Positions 1 to 8,008 are shown, numbered from the stretch's first letter. The stretch is DNA of 64,000 nucleotides from Streptomyces sp. DH-12 (GCF_002899455.1 NZ_PPFB01000001.1:6642501-6706500); one strand, 5' to 3'. Notes: generated by a model from the sequence alone, not told the origin. A program made the numbers and translations.

Positions 1-2
1 AG

Positions 3-1187
3 GAGTACGCCGCCCTCATCACCGCCGAGATGGGCAAGCCCGTCACCGAGGCGCGCGCCGAGATCGAGAAGTGCGCCATGACCTGCGAGTACTACGCCGA
101 GCACGCCCCGGCCCAGCTCGCCGACCGGCCGGTCGCCTCCAACGCCACCGAGAGCGCCGTCGTCTACGACCCCCTCGGCGTCGTCCTCGCCGTCATGCCG
201 TGGAACTACCCCTTCTGGCAGTTCTTCCGCTTCGCCGCCCCCGCCCTCGCCGCCGGCAACGGCACCCTCCTCAAGCACGCCAACAACGTCCCGCAGTGCG
301 CCCTCGCCGTCGAGGAGGTCGTCCGCAAGGCCGGTGCCCCCGAGGGCCTGTGCCACACCCTGCTCATCGAGGTCGACCAAGTCGCCGGAATCATCGCCGA
401 CCCGCGCGTCGCGGCGGTCACCCTCACCGGGTCCACCGAGGTCGGTGCGATCGTCGCCGCCCAGGCCGCGGCCGTGCTGAAGAAGCAGGTCCTCGAACTC
501 GGCGGCTCCGACCCGTTCATCGTGCTCGCCGACGCGGACATCGCGACCGCCGCCGCCACCGCCGTCAAGGCCCGGTACGTCAACGTCGGCCAGTCCTGCG
601 TCAACGCCAAGCGGTTCATCGTCGAGGAGGCCGTGGCCGACGCGTTCGTCGCCGCCTTCACGGCCGCCGCCGCGGAACTGAAGGTCGGCGACCCCTCCGA
701 CCCCGAGACGGCGATCGGCCCGATGGCCCGCGCCGATCTCCGCGACACCCTGCACGACCAGGTCCGTCGCACCGTCGACGCCGGCGCTGTTCTCGTCCTC
801 GGCGGCGAGGTCCCTGACGGCCCGGGCTGCTACTACCCGCCCACCGTCCTCGACCACGTCCGCCCCGGCATGGCCGCCTTCGACGAGGAGACCTTCGGCC
901 CGGTCGCCGCCATTACCCGCGTCGCCGACGCCGACGAGGCGATCACGCTGGCCAACCGGACCGAGTACGGCCTCGGCGCCGCTCTGTGGACCACCGACCT
1001 GGAGCGCGCCCGCCGGCTCACCCGCGTCATCGACGCCGGTGCCGTCTTCGTCAACGGCATGGTTGCCTCCGACCCTCGGCTGCCCTTCGGCGGTATCAAG
1101 AAGTCCGGCTACGGCCGCGAACTCGGCGTCGAGGGCATTCGCGAGTTCACCAACACCAAGACCGTCTGGATCGGCCCCGCCGCCTGA
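3..1187 (+). CDS. NAD(P)-dependent aldehyde dehydrogenase (5' end outside window)
   Basis: Oxidises an aldehyde to the acid, probably succinate semialdehyde or a related small aldehyde. The open frame already runs at base 3 with the family-typical LITAEMGKP segment, so the true start lies left of the window and the ATG at base 30 is internal. Visible landmarks are the cofactor-loop PWNYPFWQ, the catalytic glutamate motif LELGGSDPF, the catalytic cysteine in VGQSCVNAKRF, the EETFGPV motif and the PFGG(I)KKSGYGRE C-terminus, so the catalytic core is complete. It is followed at 23 bases by a cupin gene, then an ABM-domain gene and a GntR regulator, all on the same strand, suggesting one catabolic operon. 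The substrate is inferred from family resemblance only. Confidence 0.9.
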   Translation, partial: EYAALITAEMGKPVTEARAEIEKCAMTCEYYAEHAPAQLADRPVASNATESAVVYDPLGVVLAVMPWNYPFWQFFRFAAPALAAGNGTLLKHANNVPQCALAVEEVVRKAGAPEGLCHTLLIEVDQVAGIIADPRVAAVTLTGSTEVGAIVAAQAAAVLKKQVLELGGSDPFIVLADADIATAAATAVKARYVNVGQSCVNAKRFIVEEAVADAFVAAFTAAAAELKVGDPSDPETAIGPMARADLRDTLHDQVRRTVDAGAVLVLGGEVPDGPGCYYPPTVLDHVRPGMAAFDEETFGPVAAITRVADADEAITLANRTEYGLGAALWTTDLERARRLTRVIDAGAVFVNGMVASDPRLPFGGIKKSGYGRELGVEGIREFTNTKTVWIGPAA

Positions 1188-1210
1188 CCACCCCCACCCG
1201 GAGTGACACC

Positions 1211-1669
1211 GTGCACGACCACCCATGCGACCAGCCCTGCTTCAGCTCCTTCCCGCCCGCCGTGCTGCGACCGGCCGAACTGACCGCTTTCAGCCGCGGT
1301 GGCGGCGCCCGAACGATCCCCTTGGTGACCAAGGCGACCGGAGCCGAGGTCTTCCTCACCGGACAGACCCTCTTCGACGGCGGCGCGGGCATCGCCCTGC
1401 ACACCCACAACTGCCCCGAGAGCGTCACCATCCTCGAGGGCGACGCCATCGTGGAGATCGACGGCACCGAACACCACGTCACCCGCTTCGACACCACCTA
1501 CGTCCCCGCCGGCATGCCCCACCGGTTCCGCAACGCCTCCGCCACCGAGCCGATGCGCATCCTGTGGATCTACGCGTCGGTCGACGCCACCCGCACCATC
1601 GTCGAGACGGGTGTCACGGCGCGGGTCGACGCCGAGCACGACAAGGCCGCCGCCGCAGGCCGCGACTGA
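1211..1669 (+). CDS. Small cupin-domain protein
   Basis: A single-domain beta-barrel cupin of about 152 residues. The GTG start at 1211 was chosen because GGAG lies just upstream (about 1200) and the longer reading overlaps the dehydrogenase. Cupin motif 1 is visible as HTHNCPESVTILEG, with metal-ligand histidines and a glutamate, and motif 2 as YVPAGMPHRFRN. Such proteins can be metal-dependent dioxygenases, isomerases or sugar/ligand binders. Its place between an aldehyde dehydrogenase and an ABM-domain gene suggests a role in the same catabolic or detoxifying route, but the substrate cannot be read from the sequence. Confidence 0.8.
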   Translation: MHDHPCDQPCFSSFPPAVLRPAELTAFSRGGGARTIPLVTKATGAEVFLTGQTLFDGGAGIALHTHNCPESVTILEGDAIVEIDGTEHHVTRFDTTYVPAGMPHRFRNASATEPMRILWIYASVDATRTIVETGVTARVDAEHDKAAAAGRD

Positions 1670-1688
1670 CACCGGGAAGAAGCATCAC

Positions 1689-1985
1689 TTGATCACCGAA
1701 ATCGCGCAGATCGAGATCCATCCGGGCCAGGAGCAGGAGTTCGAGGAGGCCGTCGCCAAAGCTCTTCCCCACTTCCTCGCGGCCGACGGCTGCGACGGAG
1801 TCGACCTGCACCGCAGTGTCGAACATCCCTCACGCTACCGGCTGATGGTCCGGTGGGAGACGGTCGAGCACCACACCGTCACCTTCCGCGCCTCCGAGGG
1901 CTTCGCCCGCTGGCGGGCCCTGGCCGGACCGCACTTCGCGGCTCCGCCGCAGGTCGAACACGTATACTCCGTCCTCGCACCATGA
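1689..1985 (+). CDS. Antibiotic biosynthesis monooxygenase (ABM) domain protein
   Basis: A roughly 98-residue dimeric alpha/beta-barrel protein. I place the start at TTG 1689 (protein begins LITEIAQIEIHPGQ) behind a GGAAG ribosome site near 1675; the longer frame begins inside the cupin gene. Features typical of the ABM fold are the early beta strand with a GQEQEFEEAV helix, the central YRLMVRWETVEHH strand and the conserved C-terminal HF half. These proteins act as cofactor-free monooxygenases or simply bind small reactive compounds. Its stop overlaps a possible ATG of the next gene, so it is most likely co-transcribed with the cupin and the GntR regulator. Confidence 0.75.
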   Translation: MITEIAQIEIHPGQEQEFEEAVAKALPHFLAADGCDGVDLHRSVEHPSRYRLMVRWETVEHHTVTFRASEGFARWRALAGPHFAAPPQVEHVYSVLAP

Positions 1986-2050
1986 CGTCGGCGGCCGGGA
2001 CCGCACAGCCTGTCCCGGCCGGCCCCGGCACTCTCGCGGAGGCACAGACG

Positions 2051-2986
2051 ATGACCCCGCCCACCACGCGGAACGGGACGTCCCGGCCGGACGAAGTGGC
2101 CGCGCCCACCCCGCTGACGCGCCGAACGGCCGCACGCATCGCGGAGCACATCGCGGCGGAAGGACTGGCCGTCGGCACCCGCCTGGTCGAGCGCACGCTC
2201 GCGGACCAGCTGAAGGTCTCCCGCTCACCCGTGCGCCAGGCCCTGCGCCTGCTGGCGGAGGAAGGTGCCGTGGCCCCGGCCGAACGCGGTGGCTACACCG
2301 TCGCCCTCTCCGGGCCCGCCCTCACCGAGGCGGCAGTGGGCACGCCGACGGAGGACCACGCCGAAGACGCCTACCTGCGCATCGCCGCGGACCGCCTCGA
2401 CGGGAACCTGCCCGACCGGGTCACCGAGAACGCCCTCGCCCGACGCTACGACCTCACGCCCGGACAACTCGCCCACCTCCTGCGCCGCATCGCCGTCGAA
2501 GGCTGGATCGAACGCCTCCCGGGCTACGGCTGGGAGTTCCAGCCCATGCTCACCTCGATGGACGCCTACCAGGACAGCTACCGCTTCCGCCTGACCATCG
2601 AACCCGCGGCCGTCCTCGAACCCGGCTTCGTCCTGGACCGCGACGCCCTCGAAACCGTCCGCGCACAACAGCGGCGTCTGGTGGACGGTGACATCCGCAC
2701 CATCGGGAACGCCCAGCTGTACGACCTCAACAGCCGCTTCCACGAAACCGTGATGGCGTGCAGCCGCAACTCCTTCTTCATCGACGCGCTGCGCCGCGTC
2801 GACCGCCTGCGCCGGCTCATGGAATACCGTCGCTCGCTCCAACGCGACCGCGCACTCGTCCGGTGCGCGGAACACGTGGAGATCGCCGACCTGCTGCTGG
2901 CCGGCAAGCGCGACGAGGCATCCGCCTACCTGCGTGACCACCTGTCCTCGGTCGGCGTGGAGAAGGCGAGCCGACCGGACGGCTGA
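2051..2986 (+). CDS. GntR-family regulator with FCD domain and a second wHTH-like segment
   Basis: A transcription factor of about 311 residues, likely the local regulator of the dehydrogenase-cupin-ABM operon. The ATG at 2051 has a strong GCGGAGG site; an ATG at 1982 overlapping the previous stop is the alternative. The N-terminus carries a clear GntR winged helix (RTLADQLKVSRSPVRQALRLL). A second stretch, around residues 95-150, again looks like a winged helix (ALARRYDLTPGQLAHLLRRI). The C-terminal half is an FCD-type helical ligand-binding domain with conserved LNSRFHETVMACSRN and a late HVEIADLLLAG helix. The tandem DNA-binding-like arrangement is uncommon. The ligand is unknown. Confidence 0.8.
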   Translation: MTPPTTRNGTSRPDEVAAPTPLTRRTAARIAEHIAAEGLAVGTRLVERTLADQLKVSRSPVRQALRLLAEEGAVAPAERGGYTVALSGPALTEAAVGTPTEDHAEDAYLRIAADRLDGNLPDRVTENALARRYDLTPGQLAHLLRRIAVEGWIERLPGYGWEFQPMLTSMDAYQDSYRFRLTIEPAAVLEPGFVLDRDALETVRAQQRRLVDGDIRTIGNAQLYDLNSRFHETVMACSRNSFFIDALRRVDRLRRLMEYRRSLQRDRALVRCAEHVEIADLLLAGKRDEASAYLRDHLSSVGVEKASRPDG

Positions 2987-3248
2987 TCCGCCGGCGGGCG
3001 CAGGCGGTCCAGGAGCGAAGCGGCGCCTCGGACGGCGAGGGCGACGGAGGTCAGGGTCGGGTTTTGCAGGCGGTGGCGGTCGGGATGACGTTGTTGCCCG
3101 CGACCCACAGGCCCCGGGTGCCCCAGACGCGGCCGTGGCTGTCGCAGACGCTGGTGCCGTCGTCGGCGGGACCCATGCGCGTGGTGCCCTGGTAGTACAG
3201 CGAGCTGTCGGCGGGCAGGAGGACGGGAGTCGTCCAGGGGGACCCCGA
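2987..3248 (-). pseudogene. 3' remnant of a GMC-family oxidoreductase
   Basis: Read on the minus strand, this stretch encodes the C-terminal signature of glucose-methanol-choline type flavoprotein oxidoreductases: [10 protein letters not shown], then [20 protein letters not shown], then IPTATAC. After the cysteine the frame breaks near 3060-3066, where two extra A residues are present. It continues in another frame as [14 protein letters not shown]. The N-terminal FAD-binding part is missing because the 5' side is fused directly to an IS3 element at about 3248. It is therefore a dead, doubly damaged fragment, unless the 2-base insertion is an assembly error. The tail runs into the end of the convergent GntR gene. 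Confidence 0.75.
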
Positions 3249-3590
3249 ACTGGAAGCGGTTCACCAGCGCGTCTCCCCGGCGAAATACTTCGCCGCCTTC
3301 CGCAGGATCTCGCGCTCTTCCTCCAGCTCACGGACCTTCTTGCGCAGAGCGGCGTTCTCCGCCTCCAACGGCGTCGGCGGCTCCGCCGGCACCTCCGCCC
3401 GGCGCCCCTGGGGCCGGCTCGCTCCGGCCGCCCGGACCCAGTTCCGCAGGGTCTCGGGGTTGATCCCCAGATCGGCAGCGCCCTGCCTGATCGCTGCCTC
3501 GGGCCGCGACCGGTACAGCGCGGCCGCGTCCGCCTTGAACTGAGGCGGATAGTTCTTCATGGCCACGAGATGTCCGTTCTCAGACCCTCA
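3249..3590 (-). mobile_element. Truncated IS3-family insertion sequence
   Basis: The minus strand holds an intact IS3-type orfA and, after its stop, only the first few codons of orfB (NRFQF, the usual orfB opening in actinobacterial IS3 elements). At about base 3248 this switches abruptly to GMC oxidoreductase sequence. So nearly all of orfB, with its DDE catalytic domain and the distal inverted repeat, has been lost. The element cannot transpose on its own. The abrupt join indicates a deletion from inside orfB into a neighbouring gene, not a clean insertion. Confidence 0.75.
3261..3566 (-). CDS. IS3-family transposase OrfA
   Basis: A 101-residue protein with the standard OrfA layout: a helix-turn-helix near the N-terminus (YPPQFKADAAALYRSRPEA, then LGINPETLRNWVRAAG) followed by a coiled coil rich in leucine heptads (LEAENAALRKKVRELEEE) and the family-typical end AAKYFAGETRW. 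In complete elements OrfA is joined to OrfB by a programmed frameshift to make the active transposase. Here OrfB is deleted a few codons after this stop, so OrfA is a relic that could at most bind inverted repeats of related elements. Confidence 0.85.
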   Translation of the reverse strand: MAMKNYPPQFKADAAALYRSRPEAAIRQGAADLGINPETLRNWVRAAGASRPQGRRAEVPAEPPTPLEAENAALRKKVRELEEEREILRKAAKYFAGETRW

Positions 3591-4262
3591 AGATCCAGTG
3601 TCTCGTGTGTTCAGGATCAAGGGTCAAGGCCCATTGCTGGCACCGGCGACCGCCGCTTTGTGAACACGGTCTGTGACCGCTGGCGAGCTTGGCTGGAGCG
3701 CGTCGCGGTAGCGTCCTGGATCGCCTCGTGGGCCTCTACCAGCACGGGGAGATCCCGGTGCTGGTTCGGTGCTGACTCGAACGCCCGAGATCAGTCGAAT
3801 CCGCAGGTCCTAGCCCCGGCCGGATGAGTTGTCGTGCCACTCGATGGTGGTGCCGATGAGGGACGCGGTGCCGATGCGCTTGAGGTTGTTCGGGGCTGGT
3901 GGAGCGGCTGCGGGCGACGACATCGGCACCGCTTCCTGGGGCGTGACGGGGACGTTTGCGTGTTGCCGCACCGTAGGAATCCGCAGGTCAGGCGCACATG
4001 TGGCGGGGCGACATAGTTCGAGGGTCGGCTATGCGCGCGGCCACCATGCCGGCTCAGGGAAAGGCGGTTCAGGGGATCGGTGGGGGTCGAAACGAGTGCC
4101 GTCCGGGGGGCGTGGTTCAGGGTGATTTGACGATGCCGTGCTGACTCCCGTGCTGGTTTGGTGCTGACTACGCTCCGTTGAACCCGGGCATCTGGGAACG
4201 ACCAACTCGGAGGCGTCAAGTGGCAGGTGACCGGACTGAGAGACCGAGTCCGGCCTTGCTGC
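3591..4262. repeat. Gene-poor scar with two sets of direct repeats
   Basis: No convincing gene is seen in this stretch. A 20-base sequence at 3759-3778 recurs at 4150-4169 with one mismatch (GTGCTGGTTCGGTGCTGACT against GTGCTGGTTTGGTGCTGACT). A 13-base sequence GAATCCGCAGGTC occurs at 3797-3809 and again exactly 180 bases later at 3977-3989. Base composition is slightly lower in GC than in the neighbours and codon structure is poor. Position between an IS3 stub and importer fragments suggests residue of an integrated element. I cannot identify attachment sites or an integrase here. Confidence 0.5.
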
Positions 4263-4395
4263 TCAGCCGACGTCGACCCGGACCTGGCCGGTGCCGGGGC
4301 ACAGGACGCGGTAGACGGTGCACGGGAGGCGGGACGTGCCGCTGCCGTTGGGGCCGACGAGCCCGATGGTCTCGCCCGGGCGGTCGGGGAGACGC
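4263..4395 (-). pseudogene. Fragment of an ABC-transporter ATP-binding protein
   Basis: The minus strand reads GETIGLVGPNGSG, the start of an ABC ATPase Walker A region, followed by TSRLPCTVYRVLCPGTGQV. The family sequence at this point is normally GxxGxGKS/T followed by a leucine-rich helix and the G-x-V strand. Here the essential lysine of the P-loop is a threonine and the rest of the ATPase (Q-loop, signature, Walker B) is missing. It is therefore a dead fragment. Together with the adjoining binding-protein fragment it points to a lost iron-siderophore-type uptake system. Confidence 0.55.
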
Positions 4396-4560
4396 CGCGT
4401 ACCAGGTGGCGGGCTCCGGCGGTGGGGAGCGGCCCTCGTTCTCGGCGAAGGCGCTGCCGTAGCCGCCGTGGACGAAGTCGGGTTCGGCGTCCAGGATCTT
4501 CTCGAACGAAGGTTCCTTCCTCGCCAGTTCGGGGACCGCCCCGTAGTTCCTCTTCCTTGC
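4396..4560 (-). pseudogene. Fragment of a siderophore-type ABC substrate-binding protein
   Basis: In a minus-strand frame different from the neighbouring ATPase piece, the sequence reads YGAVPELARKEPSFEKI, then LDAEPDFVHGGYGSAF. This matches the middle of FecB/FepB-like periplasmic binding proteins, where the segment E-x-I-L-x-L-x-P-D-x-V is conserved. Neither the lipoprotein signal nor the C-terminal lobe is present. The fragment runs straight into the ATP-binding remnant, so an internal deletion has probably removed the permease genes that would normally lie between or beside them. Confidence 0.5.
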
Positions 4561-4825
4561 GTCGCGCCACCGGGCGTCCGGGGGGACGGGAGGCGCGAGC
4601 CGACTGCGTGTATCAGGGTAGAGGCGCTCGTGTTCCTGCGGCAGTGGGGCTTCGGCGGTTGTCCTGAATGCGGAGGGGAGGCGGGGACCAGGTGTGCCCC
4701 GTGCGGTTCCCGTGGCGGCTCTGGCCGGATAACGTCTGCGGGGATCACTCCCTCATCGGCCAGACTTGTCGCCTCACGCCACATGCGCACCGCTGCTGCG
4801 GTGGCCCGTGCCCGGGAGGCCCCTG

Positions 4826-5806
4826 ATGACGTCAGACGTGAGGCCGGACGAGGACGGGGCGGTGACCCCGTCCGGACGGCGGCGACCTCCCGGGGACCGC
4901 GTCGCGTTGCGCGGCGACCTGCGGGCCGCCCTGCCCGACGCCGGCGCGGCGGTGGTGGTCACGGCGCTGGTGTTCGCCCTGCTGTGGGCGCGCATGGACT
5001 CGGGTGCTTCGGACACCGTCGCGGTCATGCCGTTCATGGACGATCCCGGCACCTACTGGATGTACCTGCTCAGCCAGGCGTTCGGCTGGTCCGCCCTGCT
5101 GTGGGCGTGGGGCACGGTCGTGCTCGGTCTGCTGCTGTCGGGGCCGCGCCCCGCCTACCTGCCGGTCTCCCGGCAGGTGCTGGAGCGCTGGCACCGCACC
5201 ACGAGCCTGACGACCACGGCGCTGATGTTCGCGCACGCGCTGATGTTCGCCGCCGAACTCGTGCGCTACGAGACGGAGGTGGACTGGGCGGAGCGGTTGT
5301 GGGTGGCCTTCGCGGACACCTTCGTGCCGGGCTGGTACGACTCCGGGACCGGCCGCATCGCCATCCCGATCGGTCAGGGCGCCCTGTACCTGGCGATCCC
5401 GCTGGGGCTGCTGTTCTACGTCCGGCACCGCATCGGGGCGAACACCTGGCGCCGGCTGCACCGGTTCGTGATCGTCGTGTACGTGCTGAGCGTGTGGCAC
5501 ACGCTGCTGTACGGGACCAACGTCTGGTACGGACAGTGGCCGCGCACCGTGCTGTGGCTGCTGCAGCTGCCGGTCGCGGTGCTGTTGTTGCTCCGTCTGC
5601 TGCGGCCGGCCCGGCGGGCCGAACGGCTGGGGTCGGCCGGCGGGGGCGCGGCCCGGCCGGGCTGGTGGCTGCGGGCGGCGGGACGGGTCGCCGTCGCGGC
5701 CGTCGTCGTCGGGCTCCTCGTCGTGGTGGTGTCCGGCCGCGACGGAGGACGGGACCGTCCGGCCCACCCGCCCGCGACGGCCCCCCACGCCCAGGAGACG
5801 GACTGA
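4826..5806 (+). CDS. Ferric-reductase-like transmembrane haem protein
   Basis: An integral membrane protein of about 326 residues with several hydrophobic segments. It carries two paired histidines with the spacing of bis-haem electron-transfer proteins: H-x13-H (WHRTTSLTTTALMFAHAL) and H-x12-H (LHRFVIVVYVLSVWHTLL). This is the ferric reductase/NADPH-oxidase membrane domain. It lacks the C-terminal FAD and NAD(P)H domains, so electrons must come from a separate partner. ATG 4826 follows GGGAGG at 4813-4818; an upstream in-frame ATG at 4766 is less likely. It sits just upstream of a cobalamin riboswitch with two Fe-S protein genes, which are plausible redox partners. Confidence 0.75.
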   Translation: MTSDVRPDEDGAVTPSGRRRPPGDRVALRGDLRAALPDAGAAVVVTALVFALLWARMDSGASDTVAVMPFMDDPGTYWMYLLSQAFGWSALLWAWGTVVLGLLLSGPRPAYLPVSRQVLERWHRTTSLTTTALMFAHALMFAAELVRYETEVDWAERLWVAFADTFVPGWYDSGTGRIAIPIGQGALYLAIPLGLLFYVRHRIGANTWRRLHRFVIVVYVLSVWHTLLYGTNVWYGQWPRTVLWLLQLPVAVLLLLRLLRPARRAERLGSAGGGAARPGWWLRAAGRVAVAAVVVGLLVVVVSGRDGGRDRPAHPPATAPHAQETD

Positions 5807-5844
5807 CGGCTCGGTCCGAATAGACGGGACGGAGTCCCGGGATG

Positions 5845-6012
5845 GGATGATGGCCGACGACAGGGCGACGGCGGAACGAGGAAGCCGGTGTGAATCCGGC
5901 GCGGTCCCGCCACTGTGATCGGCGAGCGAGTCCCGACAGGCCACTGCCCGGCAACGGGTGGGAAGGCCGGGACGAGCATCGACCCGGGAGCCAGGAGACT
6001 CACGCGGTCGCC
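5845..6012 (+). promoter_or_regulatory. Cobalamin (B12) riboswitch
   Basis: The stretch contains the conserved cobalamin-riboswitch core: GAAGCCGGTGTGAATCCGGC followed by GCGGTCCCGCCACTGTGA, and the downstream B12-box-like GAGCCAGGAGACTC at about 5988-6001. Order and spacing fit the adenosylcobalamin class. It ends about 50 bases before the ATG of the ferredoxin-like gene at 6064, so B12 binding most likely represses that gene and the FhuF-like gene behind it. An expression platform was not resolved by eye. Confidence 0.93.
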
Positions 6013-6063
6013 TCCTCGACGGACCACCGGGGCGGATCTCCCCGGAGACAGGGACGGCACCGC

Positions 6064-6468
6064 ATGCCCGTAACGCCGACCGGACCGACGACGGACGACA
6101 AGAGGCCCGCGACGGCCACCGGCACCGTGCCGTGCCGCATCGTGGTGTGCCGCGACTGCTGCTGCGGCACCCCGAAGGTGACCGGCGTCGACCACGCGGC
6201 CCAGACCGAACGCCTGCGTGCCGCAGCACCGGTACGCGTCTCCGACTGCCTCGACGTCTGCGAACACGCCAACGTCATCGTCGTCCAGCCCTCCGCCGAG
6301 GGCCGGGCCGCCGGCGCCCGGCCGGTCTGGCTGGGGCTGGTCAACGACCCGGACGCGACAGAGGACATCGTCGCGTGGACCCGCGCAGGCGGTCCTGGGG
6401 TGGCGCCCCGGCCGGACATCCTCGACCTGTACGCCATCACGCCGCCGCGACGGCGTACGGCCTCCTGA
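6064..6468 (+). CDS. Thioredoxin-fold [2Fe-2S] ferredoxin-like protein under B12 riboswitch
   Basis: A 134-residue soluble protein with a cysteine cluster (CRDCCCGTPK) followed by SDCLDVCEHAN, the usual four-plus-cysteine layout of thioredoxin-like [2Fe-2S] ferredoxins. The middle part reads as the alternating strands of that fold (VIVVQPS, PVWLGLV). ATG 6064 is used because all longer in-frame starts fall inside the riboswitch. It is the first gene behind the cobalamin riboswitch and lies 36 bases before a FhuF-like gene. The likely role is low-potential electron delivery connected to corrinoid or metal reduction; the exact electron acceptor is inference. Confidence 0.8.
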   Translation: MPVTPTGPTTDDKRPATATGTVPCRIVVCRDCCCGTPKVTGVDHAAQTERLRAAAPVRVSDCLDVCEHANVIVVQPSAEGRAAGARPVWLGLVNDPDATEDIVAWTRAGGPGVAPRPDILDLYAITPPRRRTAS

Positions 6469-6504
6469 CCGTACGGACGGGGAGCCGGAGGGAGGACGAG
6501 AAGC

Positions 6505-7215
6505 GTGCGCGACGCCCGTGCTTCAACCGCGTCCGTCACCGCCGCCCTGCACGACGTGGCGGGACTCGGCGGCTTCTTCGCCCCGCAGGTCGGCGGACGG
6601 GACGACGGCTGGCATCCGGTCGCCCGCTCCTACGCGGCGGGTTTCACCGACCTCGCCGAAGCCGTCGCACGCCGCCACCACACTCCGGAACCGCGCGTCG
6701 CCGTCTCCATCGCCCAGCTCGGTCACGCCGCCCGCCTCTGGTCACCGGCCCTGGCCTGCCTCGTCCTGCACGGGATCGTCCCCGACCTGGAGGGACTGCA
6801 GCGGGCCGACGACGGACCGGCCCTCCGGGTGCCCCGCCCGGCCGGCTGGTACGCCGGCCGGCTCGACGACGGCGGTGCCCGCGCCCTGTACCAGCAGGTG
6901 ACACGTCACCTGTCGGCGCTGGCCGACGGACTGCGCGTCAAGGTCGCCCCGCGTCTGCTGGACGGCAACTCGGCGTCGGCGCTCGCCGGGGCGGCCCACG
7001 CCCTGCTCGCGCTCCGTCCCGCCGTACGCGGGCCGCTCACCGACCTCACGACCGCGCTGCTTGACACCGGACGCCTGGCGGGCACCGGAGTGCTCACCGG
7101 CCCCGACCTCGCGTTCCGCCGCCGAAGCTGCTGCCTCTACTACCGCGCGCCGAACGGCTCGAAGTGCGGTGACTGCGGGCTGGCCGGTGAGGTACGCCGC
7201 CGAGCCCCGCGATGA
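6505..7215 (+). CDS. FhuF-like (2Fe-2S) protein
   Basis: A 236-residue protein with the C-terminal cysteine motif of FhuF-type ferric-siderophore reductases, [19 protein letters not shown] (CC-x10-C-x2-C), which binds a [2Fe-2S] cluster. The rest is helical and family-like, for example [19 protein letters not shown]. The start is GTG 6505 behind a purine-rich GGGAGGACGAGAAG stretch. FhuF enzymes release iron from siderophores by reduction. Sitting in a B12-riboswitch operon, this copy could instead work on a corrinoid or cobalt complex together with the upstream ferredoxin; that substrate shift is my inference. Confidence 0.82.
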   Translation: MRDARASTASVTAALHDVAGLGGFFAPQVGGRDDGWHPVARSYAAGFTDLAEAVARRHHTPEPRVAVSIAQLGHAARLWSPALACLVLHGIVPDLEGLQRADDGPALRVPRPAGWYAGRLDDGGARALYQQVTRHLSALADGLRVKVAPRLLDGNSASALAGAAHALLALRPAVRGPLTDLTTALLDTGRLAGTGVLTGPDLAFRRRSCCLYYRAPNGSKCGDCGLAGEVRRRAPR

Positions 7216-7283
7216 GGTGCATCCGTTCCGGGCTGTGCCGCTCACCGGGCCGGAAGCCGTGCGCCCAGCCCGGTGAGCCGGGG

Positions 7284-7840
7284 TCAGGAGGGGACAGCTC
7301 CGCGGAGGGTGCGGGCGGCGGCCACCGGGTGTTCGAGCGAGGCGCGGGCCTCGGGTCAGGAGCGGGTCTTCGGACCACGGTCGGGGTTGACCCAGAGACG
7401 TTCGGCGGGGACGGCCTTGAGGCCGGTGCGCAGGAGGTCCGCGGCCTCGTCGGTGCTCGGGGTGCGCGGGGAGAGGATGTCGTACACGCCGGTCCGGCCT
7501 CGCGCGGGTGGCCGCGGGCGGCGGGTTCGCGGGAGACCTGCATGGGGGAGCGGGCCGCCTCCAGGCTGATGACGTCGGCGTCGAGGTCGTCGATGGCCTG
7601 GACGATGCCGCCGAACTCGGCGTAGCACACGTGGGTGTGGACCGGGGTGCGCCCGGGCGGACGCCGGACGTGGCGAGCCGGAAGGCTTCGGTGGCCCAGG
7701 CCAGGTGTCCGGCCCGGTCCGCGGTGCGCAGCGGCAGCGTCTCACGCAGGGCGGGTTCGTCCACCTGGACGACGGCCGCGCCCACCGCCCGCAGGTCGGC
7801 CAGGACCTCGGCGTAGACGGACAGGAGCCGGCCCGGATGC
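7284..7840 (-). pseudogene. metE: Decayed 3' part of cobalamin-independent methionine synthase
   Basis: Minus-strand reading gives consecutive MetE C-terminal blocks in three or more frames. These are [20 protein letters not shown] and [14 protein letters not shown]; then [20 protein letters not shown] and [10 protein letters not shown]; then [20 protein letters not shown] and [10 protein letters not shown]. The tail [18 protein letters not shown] ends at a stop near 7284. Frame breaks lie near 7655, 7490 and 7365. Only about the last 180 of the usual ~770 residues remain, and the zinc/homocysteine-site cysteine region is partly changed. The gene is dead. Its loss would leave methionine synthesis dependent on B12-requiring MetH unless another metE exists. 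Confidence 0.85.
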
Positions 7841-8008
7841 CCCCGCCCCCTGGACGACTGCATCCGGACGCTCCACGCCCAGGCGACGGCCACGGACACG
7901 GCCGGGGAACGCCGGTTGCTCCCGGGCCGCTCTCCGGCCCGGCACCTCAGCCGCAGCCGGCTTGTCCGCCGCCTCCGTCCGCTCGGCATCCGGCCTCGCA
8001 CGGTCCGC

